The position numbers were made by a program, and so were the translations under genes. From assembly GCA_013286305.1 (NCBI GenBank), contig JABDFW010000014.1, forward strand, positions 1 to 51,834: a stretch of 51,834 nucleotides of DNA. The letters run 5' to 3'. A model generated the notes under the pieces. The model ran no database searches. It was not told where the DNA came from and saw only the letters and a list, made by a program, of their open reading frames with translations. Source of the DNA: Bacteroidota bacterium (GTDB lineage Bacteria; Bacteroidota; Bacteroidia; Chitinophagales; Chitinophagaceae). Positions 7,910 to 16,206 of the stretch are shown here, piece after piece (the stretch's first letter is position 1; each line of letters opens with the position of its first letter).

Positions 7910-9100
7910 ATGAACGAAAAATTTGTCAGCCGCATAAAAACAGAACTCGGCCAAATTGAAGCGGCGGGATTATCAAAAAAAGAGCGCATCATCACAAGTG
8001 AACAAGGGCCGGAAATAACGGTGAACGGAAAAACCGTGCTTAATTTCTGTGCCAACAATTACCTGGGGTTATCATCCCATCCAAAAGTTATTGAAGCGGC
8101 ACATAAAGCGATTGACACCCACGGCTATGGTATGAGCAGCGTGCGTTTTATCTGCGGTACGCAGGATATACACAAAGAGCTGGAAAAAAAGATAGCGGAT
8201 TTTTTGGGTACAGAAGATACCATTTTATATGCTGCCGCTTTTGATGCAAACGGCGGTGTGTTTGAACCATTGTTTAATGAACTGGATGCTATTATAAGCG
8301 ATGCACTTAACCACGCGTCAATTATCGATGGGGTAAGATTGTGCAAAGCACAGCGTTACCGTTACGAGCACAATAATATGAACGACCTTGAGGCAAAGCT
8401 GAAAGAAAGCGCCCATTTGCGCAACCGCATTATTGTTACCGACGGATCGTTCAGTATGGACGGCACTATTGCCCAACTTGACAAGATATGCGGCCTGGCA
8501 GATAAATACGATGCCATTGTGATGAGTGATGAATGCCACAGCTCGGGCTTTTTGGGAAAAACAGGAAGGGGCACACATGAATACCGCGGCGTAATGGGCA
8601 GGATGGATATTATTACCGGCACTTTGGGAAAAGCATTGGGAGGAGCAAGCGGGGGTTTTACCAGCGGAAGAAAAGAGATCATTGAAATGCTTAGGCAGCG
8701 GTCAAGACCATATCTTTTTTCAAATACATTGATGCCTGCTATAGTCGGCGCGTCCATAGCAGTGCTGGATATGCTTACGGAGACGACGGAGTTGCGGGAT
8801 AAGCTGGAGCACAACACTAAATTCTTCCGCACAAAAATGACCGAGGCAGGTTTTGATATAAAACCCGGCGACCACCCCATTGTACCCATCATGTTATATG
8901 ATGCGGTTGTAGCACAAAATTTCGCTGCAAAGTTGCTGGATGAAGGAGTATATGTTATCGGTTTCTTTTTTCCTGTGGTACCAAAAGGGCTTGCACGCAT
9001 CCGCGTACAATTAAGTGCCGCACATGAACAACATCATTTAGATAAAGCGATAGCCGCATTTACCAAAGTAGGGAAGGAGTTAAATGTGTTAGTTGGTTAG
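7910..9100 (+). CDS. kbl: Glycine C-acetyltransferase (2-amino-3-ketobutyrate CoA ligase)
   Basis: This PLP enzyme converts 2-amino-3-oxobutanoate plus CoA to glycine and acetyl-CoA, the second step of threonine breakdown through threonine dehydrogenase. At 396 aa it has the full family length. Visible hallmarks are the N-terminal LNFCANNYLGL motif, HGYGMSSVRFICGTQ, the PLP-contacting MSDECHSSGFLGKTGRG, and the Schiff-base lysine in TGTLGKALGGASGG (about K241). The alpha-oxoamine synthase relatives (serine palmitoyltransferase, BioF) are close, but the FICGTQ and EYRGVMGRMDI stretches favour Kbl. No threonine dehydrogenase gene is adjacent. Confidence 0.93.
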   Translation: MNEKFVSRIKTELGQIEAAGLSKKERIITSEQGPEITVNGKTVLNFCANNYLGLSSHPKVIEAAHKAIDTHGYGMSSVRFICGTQDIHKELEKKIADFLGTEDTILYAAAFDANGGVFEPLFNELDAIISDALNHASIIDGVRLCKAQRYRYEHNNMNDLEAKLKESAHLRNRIIVTDGSFSMDGTIAQLDKICGLADKYDAIVMSDECHSSGFLGKTGRGTHEYRGVMGRMDIITGTLGKALGGASGGFTSGRKEIIEMLRQRSRPYLFSNTLMPAIVGASIAVLDMLTETTELRDKLEHNTKFFRTKMTEAGFDIKPGDHPIVPIMLYDAVVAQNFAAKLLDEGVYVIGFFFPVVPKGLARIRVQLSAAHEQHHLDKAIAAFTKVGKELNVLVG

Positions 9101-9147
9101 TTGATTGGTTGAATTGTTGATTAGTTGTTCGATTATTAAAAGGGGGT

Positions 9148-9525
9148 ATGAAAAAAGACATTGAGAACAGAACCGACATTGAATTATTGATAAACAGTTT
9201 TTACGATAAGGTGCGGGCGGATGATGTGATCGGGTATATTTTTAACGACATTGCTAAAGTTGACTGGCCGCACCACATGCCCATCATGTATGATTTTTGG
9301 GAAGGCGTTATTTTTTATACCGGTAATTACAGTGGCAACACCATGAAGGTGCATAAAGATTTAAATAAAAAAGAACCGCTTACACCGGAACATTTTAAAA
9401 GATGGCTGCAGCTTTTTACTTCAACGGTAAATGAATTGTTTAAAGGTGATAAGGCAGAGCTTGCCAAACAAAGGGCTCTGAGCATTGCAACCTCCATACA
9501 AATAAAAATAACCCCCATCTCCTAA
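9148..9525 (+). CDS. Group III truncated haemoglobin
   Basis: This encodes 125 aa, the usual size for a 2-on-2 truncated haemoglobin. The probable proximal haem-ligand histidine is in MKVHKDL (about H69), aligned with the KHLDL histidine of Campylobacter Ctb. The family's G-helix tryptophan is in HFKRWLQLF (about W85), and the N-terminal FYDKVRADDVIGYIFND block matches the group. Known members bind oxygen or nitric oxide, but a specific role cannot be read here. It follows kbl by 47 bp on the same strand and may be co-transcribed with it. Confidence 0.88.
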   Translation: MKKDIENRTDIELLINSFYDKVRADDVIGYIFNDIAKVDWPHHMPIMYDFWEGVIFYTGNYSGNTMKVHKDLNKKEPLTPEHFKRWLQLFTSTVNELFKGDKAELAKQRALSIATSIQIKITPIS

Positions 9526-9574
9526 AGCGAATGCTACAAGACACGGCTTTTTTCTTACTCCCCTTTAGAGCCTG

Positions 9575-9613
9575 TCCCGAACCAGCCTACGGCAGGCAGG
9601 TTCAATTTCGGGA
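9575..9613. repeat. Imperfect inverted repeat between convergent genes
   Basis: TCCCGAA at 9575-9581 pairs with TTCGGGA at 9607-9613, with a smaller GCC/GGC pairing inside. The right arm lies in the last codons of the minus-strand glutaminase-like gene, whose stop codon is at 9604-9602. It may act as a terminator for both convergent genes. The GC-rich core (CTACGGCAGGCAGG) resembles short dispersed palindromes common in Bacteroidota genomes. Confidence 0.45.
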
Positions 9614-12106
9614 GGCGAGGGCATTGGCTGCTCTCATCTTCTCTTCCAGCACTTTCATAAAATAACCACCTACAACGCTTCGTGCCTGGAAACCTACTTG
9701 TTTACCACTGATCGTTTCGTGCCAGTCGCTTAAAGGTACGCGGGTGGGCGTTTGAGTAATATAGGTGTAAATGGGATCTATGAGTGCTTCAAAACCTGCA
9801 TGATTATTGGCAAGCGCTGCAGTCCATAATATCCAGTCAGACTTTGTATAAGTCTTCCTGCTGTCCAATGGCAGCCCGAATACATTCTGTTTGGTGAGAT
9901 AGTATTTTATCTCTTTATCATACACGGCTTCAGGAAATAAATGAAGCCCCAGCACTTTATCCCATACCAGGTTATACTTCTGGCTCCAGGTATTTTTATC
10001 ATTAAAGGTAAGGCTGTAATGATCGCCGTCGGCTGCAAGCACCATCCATTTTTTAGCCATCTCAACGGCCATGTTATGATATTTTTCAGCGGTGGCTTTA
10101 TCACCCATCATTTCTGCGAGCATGCCATAACAACCAAGCCCAACAATAGCTTTTACTGATAAGTTAGCATTACGCGCAAGATGTCCCGCAAAGTCGTCTG
10201 TACATAATTGATTGGCTGGATCAAAACCATTTGCGCTTAAATATTCAGCCCATATGGTTAACGTTTGCCAGTGTTTTTTTGCATAATCTGCATTGCCCTC
10301 AGCTTTGGCAATAGCTGCCGTTAAAATGATCATATTGCCTGATTCTTCCACCGGCATTCCTTCGCCATAAACCTGGCCGTTTGCCTGCGGATAAGTACCC
10401 AGGTCGTGTGCTGCATAAGATTTGGTGTATTTACCGCTTTCGCTAAAATAAAAAATACCATTTAGCATGCCTTCCATCAATTGGGGGTTGTAAGCAAGGA
10501 ATAACGGCGCTGAAGGATATGTTACATCTACCGTGTTGATGCAGCCGTTGCTAAAATTTTCTTTGGAGAAAAAAAGCAGGTCGCCGTTGCTGGCTTGCAC
10601 AAGATTGTGGGCGGCTACACTCTGCCTGTATGCTGCCATACAAAGTTTTGCATACGTTTCTCCGCCTGCTGCAACAGCATCGTTATATATTTTGCTGTTA
10701 AAAACTTCACATTGCTGCATTATGCGGGGGTACTCTTTTGCAGCCCTGTTTAATAATATTTCAAATGATAAGCCGGTGGTTTCTTTCCACCATGGCTGAA
10801 GGTTTGTATTAAAATATTGAATGGAGTAACGTTCATCATAGCCAACCATCAGAAAATGTTCTTTTGCTTCGGTGCCTACTTTTCCGAAATTAAAAACAGT
10901 ATTCAGCGTAAGATGCCTGCCTTCAGGAATATTTGATGCGGCCATTTTACCTGTTGAAGCAAAGCTGTTTTCGCCATCGTTATTGCGGGTAACACTTTGT
11001 GCAACATCTTCCCCCGCAGGCGCGGCAACATAGGCATAACCCCAATCAATGCGAAGATCATCACCCTTCTTCTTAAGTACAGGCTGTTCTACTGAGCCCG
11101 CTTTTAATATGGAAAGCTCGCCGGGCATAAGCTGCTCAGTTGTAACTGGCTGTACAGCGGTATTAACCGCAAGGTCAGTAGATGCGCCAAAATACACCTG
11201 TGTATTGTGTGCAAGCCCGTCACCCGACCTTACTTTGAATGAAACATACGATATTGGTTTTGACAGTACATCAAGTTTATCTATCAGCAATGGTGATGTA
11301 AAAGTTAATTCAAGGTTTGCGCCGCCACAAGTAAACGTGTAAATAGTTTGGGTTGCTTTAATAGTTACGGATGTTTGTTTTGCAGCAGTGATATCACTTG
11401 GCTCGTTCTCTTTTTTTAAGGTTACCAACCCTGCATCAAGCCACGCGCCACCCGCGGTGTTTGCAATGTGAATCGCCAATATATTCTTTCCCTTTTTAAG
11501 TTTTTGTTTTATCGCATCTTCTACAGGCACATATTTATACTTATTTAACCAGCCAACATAGCTATAAATTTTTTCGCCATTTAAGTAGACTTCGGTATTA
11601 TCATCATGGTTTATTTTTAAAAACAGTTTATCTATATCCGTGTTATTAAGTGTAAACACCCTGCGCACCCACAAGTTTTTGCTCAGCCATTTTGTAGCGG
11701 CCTGGTCGTTGTCACCAAATGGCGCGTACGCAGATTGCCATTTACTATCATCAAAGCCCGGCCTCATCCATCCTTCCGCAGGCTGGGTTTCGGTATAGCT
11801 TACCGTATAATTGCCTTCATCCGCAGCGGGGAGAACGCTTTCATAAACACTTTCTTCTTTCCCGAGAAAGCGGTATGTTTTGCCGTCCACTTTTATTAAA
11901 CCTAACAGGCTTTGGCTGGCGCCCGTCCAGTGTTTGGTGGCGCTTGCCGTAAGATCGTCCGTAAATGACCATATACTAAAGTATGGGTTGTGCGTAATAA
12001 GTGGGTAGGCGGGGGCTTTAGTAAGTTGGGCGAAAACAGTGTTGGAGGTTGTAATCAGTAGTAGGATAATAACTAAATTTTTGGGACGATATGTTATTGA
12101 TTGCAT
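9602..12106 (-). CDS. Glutaminase A family exported protein with an inserted beta-sandwich domain
   Basis: This encodes 834 aa with a signal peptide ending near VFAQ (residue 27). The order of parts fits the GtaA-like family: DUF4964 at the N-terminus (APAYPLITHNPYFSIWSF), a DUF5127-like beta domain (about 250-440), a DUF4965-like region (about 450-620) and the helical DUF1793 domain (about 630-810). Between the first two, at about 95-230, lies an extra jelly-roll (GFDDSKWQSAYAPFGD, LWVRRVFTLN, DDNTEVYLNG, LAIHIANTAGG) resembling the sugar-binding sandwich of GH2 enzymes. Fungal relatives are glutaminases, but in Bacteroidota the substrate is mostly untested and a glycosidase-like role is possible. 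It starts the accessory region. Confidence 0.85.
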   Translation of the reverse strand: MQSITYRPKNLVIILLLITTSNTVFAQLTKAPAYPLITHNPYFSIWSFTDDLTASATKHWTGASQSLLGLIKVDGKTYRFLGKEESVYESVLPAADEGNYTVSYTETQPAEGWMRPGFDDSKWQSAYAPFGDNDQAATKWLSKNLWVRRVFTLNNTDIDKLFLKINHDDNTEVYLNGEKIYSYVGWLNKYKYVPVEDAIKQKLKKGKNILAIHIANTAGGAWLDAGLVTLKKENEPSDITAAKQTSVTIKATQTIYTFTCGGANLELTFTSPLLIDKLDVLSKPISYVSFKVRSGDGLAHNTQVYFGASTDLAVNTAVQPVTTEQLMPGELSILKAGSVEQPVLKKKGDDLRIDWGYAYVAAPAGEDVAQSVTRNNDGENSFASTGKMAASNIPEGRHLTLNTVFNFGKVGTEAKEHFLMVGYDERYSIQYFNTNLQPWWKETTGLSFEILLNRAAKEYPRIMQQCEVFNSKIYNDAVAAGGETYAKLCMAAYRQSVAAHNLVQASNGDLLFFSKENFSNGCINTVDVTYPSAPLFLAYNPQLMEGMLNGIFYFSESGKYTKSYAAHDLGTYPQANGQVYGEGMPVEESGNMIILTAAIAKAEGNADYAKKHWQTLTIWAEYLSANGFDPANQLCTDDFAGHLARNANLSVKAIVGLGCYGMLAEMMGDKATAEKYHNMAVEMAKKWMVLAADGDHYSLTFNDKNTWSQKYNLVWDKVLGLHLFPEAVYDKEIKYYLTKQNVFGLPLDSRKTYTKSDWILWTAALANNHAGFEALIDPIYTYITQTPTRVPLSDWHETISGKQVGFQARSVVGGYFMKVLEEKMRAANALASRN

Positions 12107-12151
12107 TGCTATTAGATATTTTTATGAGAATATATAATATAAAGAAAAGTG

Positions 12152-13567
12152 TCAGATTTTTCGAAAAGGTTCTTCATCTATAATTTTTCCAATTCCTTTT
12201 TCTTGTAGCTTAGCGTGATTAAGAATATAACCTTCGTAACCTATCATTTTTAAAATTATTATGTTCAGTAAGGTGATTAACCTTAAAGAAATCTCGAAGC
12301 TTTCCATTGAATACTCTTTCCCTTTTTTTCCCTTCAAAGTTATATTTCCATGCAGAAAGTCATTTCTATGACTTAGCACCTTTTCATCAATTTCAGTCAA
12401 AGCGACATTAAAAATTTTAAATGGTGCTTTTAATTTTTCTGAATTTGTTGGATTGTTAATATCATTTATTTTATTTTTTAAAATTTCCAATCCCTGACTT
12501 TTAATTTTGTCCTTATAGCTTAAGAGAACTTCCCTTAGCTCGGTTTTAAATGAATCTGATACTTGTTTCTCGGGTATTGGCCTTAATATTTCCGGATGTT
12601 TATCGGAAAAATATTGGGTTAAACTTTCCAGAGCGACAGAAAGACCAGCAGGCATGAGAACTAATGAACGACTTGAGGATTCAAGAATCAATAGTATTAT
12701 ACCTTCTATTTCTATATCAGAATAAGTTCTTTTACAAAGTTCGGAAAATTGTTTTTGAGATATGTTCGTTAATTTTCCTTCATAATCTTTTGCTATACTA
12801 TTATTTAAATCCCACCCATAAGGATTTGAATTGATTGGCGTATAACTGGTTCGAATACTATCTCTAAGTTGTTTATACTCAAATGAATTGAAAGTGTTTG
12901 TGTCTTTTTGTTCATAATAAAAGAAATAGCATTCATCTTGCATAAGATAACCCATAAAATAACTTAGCGAAATTATTATAGGCCACGTAAAGCTTTTGAA
13001 ATTCTCAGGAGTTAATTTTTGTCTACTTTCAATGATTAAATAATCTTTTTCCTCTACTTTGGTGATGTAAGCCTCAAACTTATTTTCTCCAGCTAACTGT
13101 ATTTTTAAAAGCCCTCTACTAAATGTACTCTTATCGGAACTATATGTAAAATCGTCAATTTTATAGAAAAAATGAGTGTTCTCTCTTATGGGAATTATTT
13201 GCTTGCAATAATATAAATTATCGAGGCTTAAGTTTTTGCTTTGAAATGAATAAATTTTTATTTCGCAGCTAAAAAAATATTTTGAAGCGGAGAATGAACC
13301 AGCTAAACCCTTTACACTTGCTCTTTCTACATTTAAATTAAGTTCTTGGTTTGATAATTTAATATTTATACTTGAACCAAGGATTAAGTCAAAATCCAAA
13401 TCTGATTTGACATGTAATGAATATTTATTAGGCGCTTGTTTTCTGAGCCGTGCTTTTTTGCCATTTAAATTATTTTCACTTTCAATCGTAAATTGTTTTG
13501 GTTTTTCAAGAGTAATAATGAAATTTATCTCCTTTGTAATATATTTTATTTCTTTTTCCTTTGGCAT
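12152..13567 (-). CDS. Putative HEPN-domain RNase effector, ApeA-like two-domain protein
   Basis: This encodes 471 aa without signal peptide or membrane helix. Residues 1 to about 190 look beta-rich and the remainder is helical. Near the C-terminus, LSHRNDFLHGN (R401-H406) fits the HEPN ribonuclease motif R-x4-H, with the polar Asn directly after Arg as in active HEPN proteins. This two-part plan resembles ApeA-type anti-phage proteins and other HEPN abortive-infection effectors. The gene is visibly more AT-rich than its flanks and follows an antitoxin-like gene by 17 bp, which suggests transfer and a shared transcript. The family assignment is inference from the motif and layout; no strong overall similarity is recognised. 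Confidence 0.55.
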   Translation of the reverse strand: MPKEKEIKYITKEINFIITLEKPKQFTIESENNLNGKKARLRKQAPNKYSLHVKSDLDFDLILGSSINIKLSNQELNLNVERASVKGLAGSFSASKYFFSCEIKIYSFQSKNLSLDNLYYCKQIIPIRENTHFFYKIDDFTYSSDKSTFSRGLLKIQLAGENKFEAYITKVEEKDYLIIESRQKLTPENFKSFTWPIIISLSYFMGYLMQDECYFFYYEQKDTNTFNSFEYKQLRDSIRTSYTPINSNPYGWDLNNSIAKDYEGKLTNISQKQFSELCKRTYSDIEIEGIILLILESSSRSLVLMPAGLSVALESLTQYFSDKHPEILRPIPEKQVSDSFKTELREVLLSYKDKIKSQGLEILKNKINDINNPTNSEKLKAPFKIFNVALTEIDEKVLSHRNDFLHGNITLKGKKGKEYSMESFEISLRLITLLNIIILKMIGYEGYILNHAKLQEKGIGKIIDEEPFRKI

Positions 13568-13584
13568 AGTAGAGTAAGGTACCT

Positions 13585-13782
13585 CTAATGGTTCAAACCT
13601 TTTATAAAATCGGTAGTATCTATAGTTTCGCTATAATCCACTTCCTGCATCATCTTCGCTAAAACAAAGCCCTCTTTGTCTTCATCAGAAATTACCCGGC
13701 TTTTAATATTTGTTTTTTCAATAAATTTTTTCACCAGCGATAATTCAAAATCATTTGCCGGTTGAAATATTACTGTTTCCAT
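13585..13782 (-). CDS. Small antitoxin-like protein, 65 aa
   Basis: The protein begins METVIFQPANDFELSLVKKF, which resembles the N-terminus of many Bacteroidota antitoxins (MxTVxxxPxNxxELxLV). It continues with DKEGFVLAKMMQEVDYSE and ends TTDFIKGLNH. These small proteins are usually followed by a RelE/ParE-type toxin, but here the next gene, 17 bp downstream, is the 471-residue HEPN-motif protein. It lies 38 bp after the PIN toxin gene on the same strand. Antitoxin function is inferred from length, pattern and position; no DNA-binding fold can be assigned with certainty. Confidence 0.6.
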   Translation of the reverse strand: METVIFQPANDFELSLVKKFIEKTNIKSRVISDEDKEGFVLAKMMQEVDYSETIDTTDFIKGLNH

Positions 13783-13820
13783 AATAGTCTTTTCCTCAAA
13801 TTTAATAGTTCATTCAATCA

Positions 13821-14243
13821 TCAGGCATTTCTTAAAAATGCGTCAAAAAGCTGAACATTCCGGAATCCCTTTTTTTGAAGGCCTTCATATAACGAAATAT
13901 CCCTTGTAAGTAGCGTAAGATTTAATTGAATAGATAATGCCACATAAGAAACATCTTTTGGGTCAATATCTTTCACCAAAATTATTGCTTTTTGCTTTGC
14001 ATCTTTTTCTACCAGGTAAGCGGGCATAAAGTGAATATGGGAGAATAAAAAATATGAAAATTGCCTGAAATTTTCTATATCTATCCTCGTTTTATTTTGA
14101 ATCAGGGTTTGATATTTTTCAATTTCAATAAAGGCAAAATCACTGCTTATAAATGTATATTCCCTTAATAATGGCTTGTAGATGGCCTTGCCGCTGATGA
14201 GCATTGACATTAGGACGTTGGCATCCAGTATAAAATCCCTCAT
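13821..14243 (-). CDS. PIN-domain toxin (VapC-like RNase)
   Basis: This encodes 140 aa with the acidic residues of a PIN nuclease: D7 in FILDANVLMS, a glutamate in FAFIEIEKYQ (E40 or E42), D97 in DIDPKDVSYVAL, and D115 in LLTRDISLYEGL. PIN toxins cleave RNA with a bound metal ion. DPKDVSYVALSIQLN matches the 'DPKD..yvAlA' form common in Bacteroidota PIN toxins. Its start codon overlaps the end of the upstream antitoxin gene by 4 bp, the usual arrangement for a type II toxin-antitoxin pair. All acidic positions are present, so an active nuclease is expected. Confidence 0.85.
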   Translation of the reverse strand: MRDFILDANVLMSMLISGKAIYKPLLREYTFISSDFAFIEIEKYQTLIQNKTRIDIENFRQFSYFLFSHIHFMPAYLVEKDAKQKAIILVKDIDPKDVSYVALSIQLNLTLLTRDISLYEGLQKKGFRNVQLFDAFLRNA

Positions 14244-14470
14244 TGTGCCGCATTTTCAAAATTGTGTTTGTATTCTTCCCAGGCTAAATTACGGGCAGCC
14301 TGCCATTGCGGGTCATTTGTAAGGTTGATGGAATGGAGGTCGTCTGCAGCATCTTTGAGCGCTTGTTTTCTTTGGTATTGTTGCAGCCAGTCCTGCACAA
14401 GCTGTTCAATTTGGCCTTCACCAAGGCTTTCAACCAGGGAATCTTCAAGCTGTATAGTAATTTGTGCCAT
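14240..14470 (-). CDS. Antitoxin of the PIN toxin
   Basis: This encodes 76 aa. The N-terminus MAQITIQLEDSLVESLG fits the beta-strand/helix start of a ribbon-helix-helix DNA-binding domain. The C-terminal half (DPQWQAARNLAWEEYKHNFENAAQ) is acidic and helical and would wrap the toxin. It overlaps the PIN gene by 4 bp. A consensus promoter and a palindrome lie directly upstream, which fits autorepression of the operon. It is not a member I can name more exactly. Confidence 0.75.
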   Translation of the reverse strand: MAQITIQLEDSLVESLGEGQIEQLVQDWLQQYQRKQALKDAADDLHSINLTNDPQWQAARNLAWEEYKHNFENAAQ

Positions 14471-14488
14471 AACATTGCTGTTTCACTA

Positions 14489-14519
14489 CAAATCTATCAA
14501 TTTTTTTGCATGGTGCAAA
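14489..14519 (-). promoter_or_regulatory. TA operon promoter with overlapping palindrome
   Basis: On the minus strand, TTG (14518-14516), 19 nt, then TAGATTTG (14496-14489) exactly fits the Bacteroidetes promoter TTG-N19-TAnnTTTG. The palindrome TTTGCA-3 nt-TGCAAA at 14505-14519 covers the -33 element. A repressor bound there would block the polymerase, as expected for an autoregulated toxin-antitoxin operon. The expected leader is about 12 nt. Confidence 0.65.
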
Positions 14520-14593
14520 CCTTGGCTTTTCGCGACTTGCGGTTGCTCGTAGCACGTACCCATCCCCATAACAAAACATGCTCTCCGCAACAC

Positions 14594-14640
14594 CCCTCTA
14601 TCCCGCCACATGCGGGATGGAGAGGGGACGGGGGTGAGGG
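14594..14640. repeat. Imperfect GC-rich palindrome next to the islet
   Basis: CTCTATCCCG pairs with CGGGATGGAG around a 7-nt loop and is followed by a G-rich tail (GGGGACGGGGGTGAGGGG). It ends just before the stop codon of the oxidoreductase gene. A related C-rich stretch (CCCTCACCCCCTGCCCCC) lies just upstream of that gene's start, at 16010-16022. It may be a dispersed repeat or a terminator. Confidence 0.45.
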
Positions 14641-14641
14641 G

Positions 14642-16000
14642 CTAATACTTAAACACCTTTCCACCTGCCATCACTTCCTGCGTGTTTTCATCAAACGTAA
14701 CTTTTTGCCCGGTACGGTATGCGGCATTGGTCATAATAACCGCTATCGCATGATTGTATCCTGCTTCAATAGGTGCATTCGGTTGCTTGCGGCTGCGTAC
14801 GCACTCCATCCAGTTGCGTACGTGCGCCATGGTTAAAGGGTCGCCGCCGGTAGATGCCCCGGTTGAAGTTGGCGGCACCAAATCACTAATAGATATCTCA
14901 GGCAACAGGTTCGCCTTCATGTTCATTACTTTGGCATAATTCTCTGTCAGGCCGCCTGTGGGCGTTATTTTATTAGTATCAAGGTTAAGCATACCGCCAT
15001 TTGAATAATAAATTTCCTTTACATCGTCCGCAGCATTCGTTTGGCGTGATTTAAATAGTACCTGGAAACCACTGCTCATATCATCCAGCGGGCCGTAATC
15101 AAAAGCTGCAGTAAGAGTATCAGCATTTTTCCTGCCATCTTTCCAAAGGTAAATACCACCATTTACCGCTACGCTGCGCGGATGTGGTAAACCGCTAAAC
15201 CAATGTACAGTATCAATCTGGTGGCTCATCCACTGCCCCGGAATACCGGATGAATAAGGCCAAAACAAACGAAACTCCAGGTAATGCCTTGCGTTAAATG
15301 GTTCGTAAGGGCGGTTTATTAAATAGCGTTTCCAGTCTGTATCTTCTTCTTTCATCATAGCCACCAGTTCAGGCCTGCGCCAGCGCCCCGGCTGGTTTAC
15401 ATTCCACGTCAGCTCCACCATTACAATAGGCCCAAACTTGCCAGACTTTATAAAATCATTAGCAGCCCAGTAATTAGGCCCGCTTCGCCTTTGTGAGCCA
15501 ATCTGCACAATCCTGTTGCTGCCTTTAACGGCTTTAAGCACAGCACGGGCATCTTCCATTGTTTCCGCCAATGGTTTTTCACTATAGGTGTCGCGGCCTG
15601 CTTTTACCGCCTCAATGGTATGATATGCATGTTGAAAATCTGCGGTGCTAATAAATACCGCATCAACCGCTTTTATGTTATATAGCTCATCGTTGTTAAC
15701 GCAGGCCGTAATATCATGCCCCAGTTTTTGTTTAAGGAATGCCTGCCCAACTTCGCGCTTGTATTTCCATATATCGCTAACGGCAATAATGTCAAAATTC
15801 AGTTCTTTATACGAGGCAAGAAATGACGGAATATGCGCATCCTTATGCCTGTCGGAAAACCCAACAACGCCCACATTTACGCGGTCGTTGGCACCCATGA
15901 TACGGTTATAACTTTTAGCGCTCATGCCTAAGGTGCTTATGTAAGTTGCCGCACCGGTAAGGGCTGTTTGTTTAATAAATTGCCTGCGTGAGTGTTCCAT
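14642..16000 (-). CDS. Gfo/Idh/MocA family oxidoreductase with a Tat signal
   Basis: This encodes 452 aa. The N-terminus EHSRRQFIKQTALTGAA is a twin-arginine export signal, so the protein is probably folded with its nucleotide cofactor in the cytoplasm and then exported. The Rossmann domain begins VNVGVVGFSDRHKDAHIPSF and holds the EKP catalytic-site motif in YSEKPLAETMEDA. The C-terminal alpha/beta domain includes PGQWMSHQIDTVHWFSGLPHP. The family oxidises or reduces sugars and polyols with NAD(P). It lies 206 bp downstream of the DUF1080 gene on the same strand. That pairing suggests a role in making or using 3-keto sugars, but the exact substrate is unknown. Confidence 0.85.
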   Translation of the reverse strand: MEHSRRQFIKQTALTGAATYISTLGMSAKSYNRIMGANDRVNVGVVGFSDRHKDAHIPSFLASYKELNFDIIAVSDIWKYKREVGQAFLKQKLGHDITACVNNDELYNIKAVDAVFISTADFQHAYHTIEAVKAGRDTYSEKPLAETMEDARAVLKAVKGSNRIVQIGSQRRSGPNYWAANDFIKSGKFGPIVMVELTWNVNQPGRWRRPELVAMMKEEDTDWKRYLINRPYEPFNARHYLEFRLFWPYSSGIPGQWMSHQIDTVHWFSGLPHPRSVAVNGGIYLWKDGRKNADTLTAAFDYGPLDDMSSGFQVLFKSRQTNAADDVKEIYYSNGGMLNLDTNKITPTGGLTENYAKVMNMKANLLPEISISDLVPPTSTGASTGGDPLTMAHVRNWMECVRSRKQPNAPIEAGYNHAIAVIMTNAAYRTGQKVTFDENTQEVMAGGKVFKY

Positions 16001-16206
16001 ATTTCCCTCACCCCCTGCCCCCTTTCGGACATACGGAGGATTTTGTTTTAGTGTATAAAATTTTTTGCTCTAAACTCTTGCTCTTCATAGCATCGTTCCT
16101 TGCCCGCACTCCTGCACCCGTGCTTATGCATCATGCTGAGTTTCGCATCAATTCGTGTAATTCGTCCCAATTCGCGTAATTCAATCTGCAATCGTATTCT
16201 CCCCCT
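16001..16206. repeat. Spacer with short AATTCG-type tandem repeats
   Basis: The spacer between the DUF1080 gene and the oxidoreductase gene holds a C-rich tract near 16010-16022 and, at about 16149-16182, repeats of the form AATTCGTGTAATTCG and AATTCGCGTAATTC. Short AATTCG-type repeats are often seen in Bacteroidota intergenic regions. No gene is evident here. Confidence 0.45.

Noticed and set aside
7910..9100. Assignment as BioF (8-amino-7-oxononanoate synthase)
   Set aside because: The active-site blocks are shared, but the motifs around FICGTQ and EYRGVMGRMDI and the absence of other biotin genes favour Kbl.
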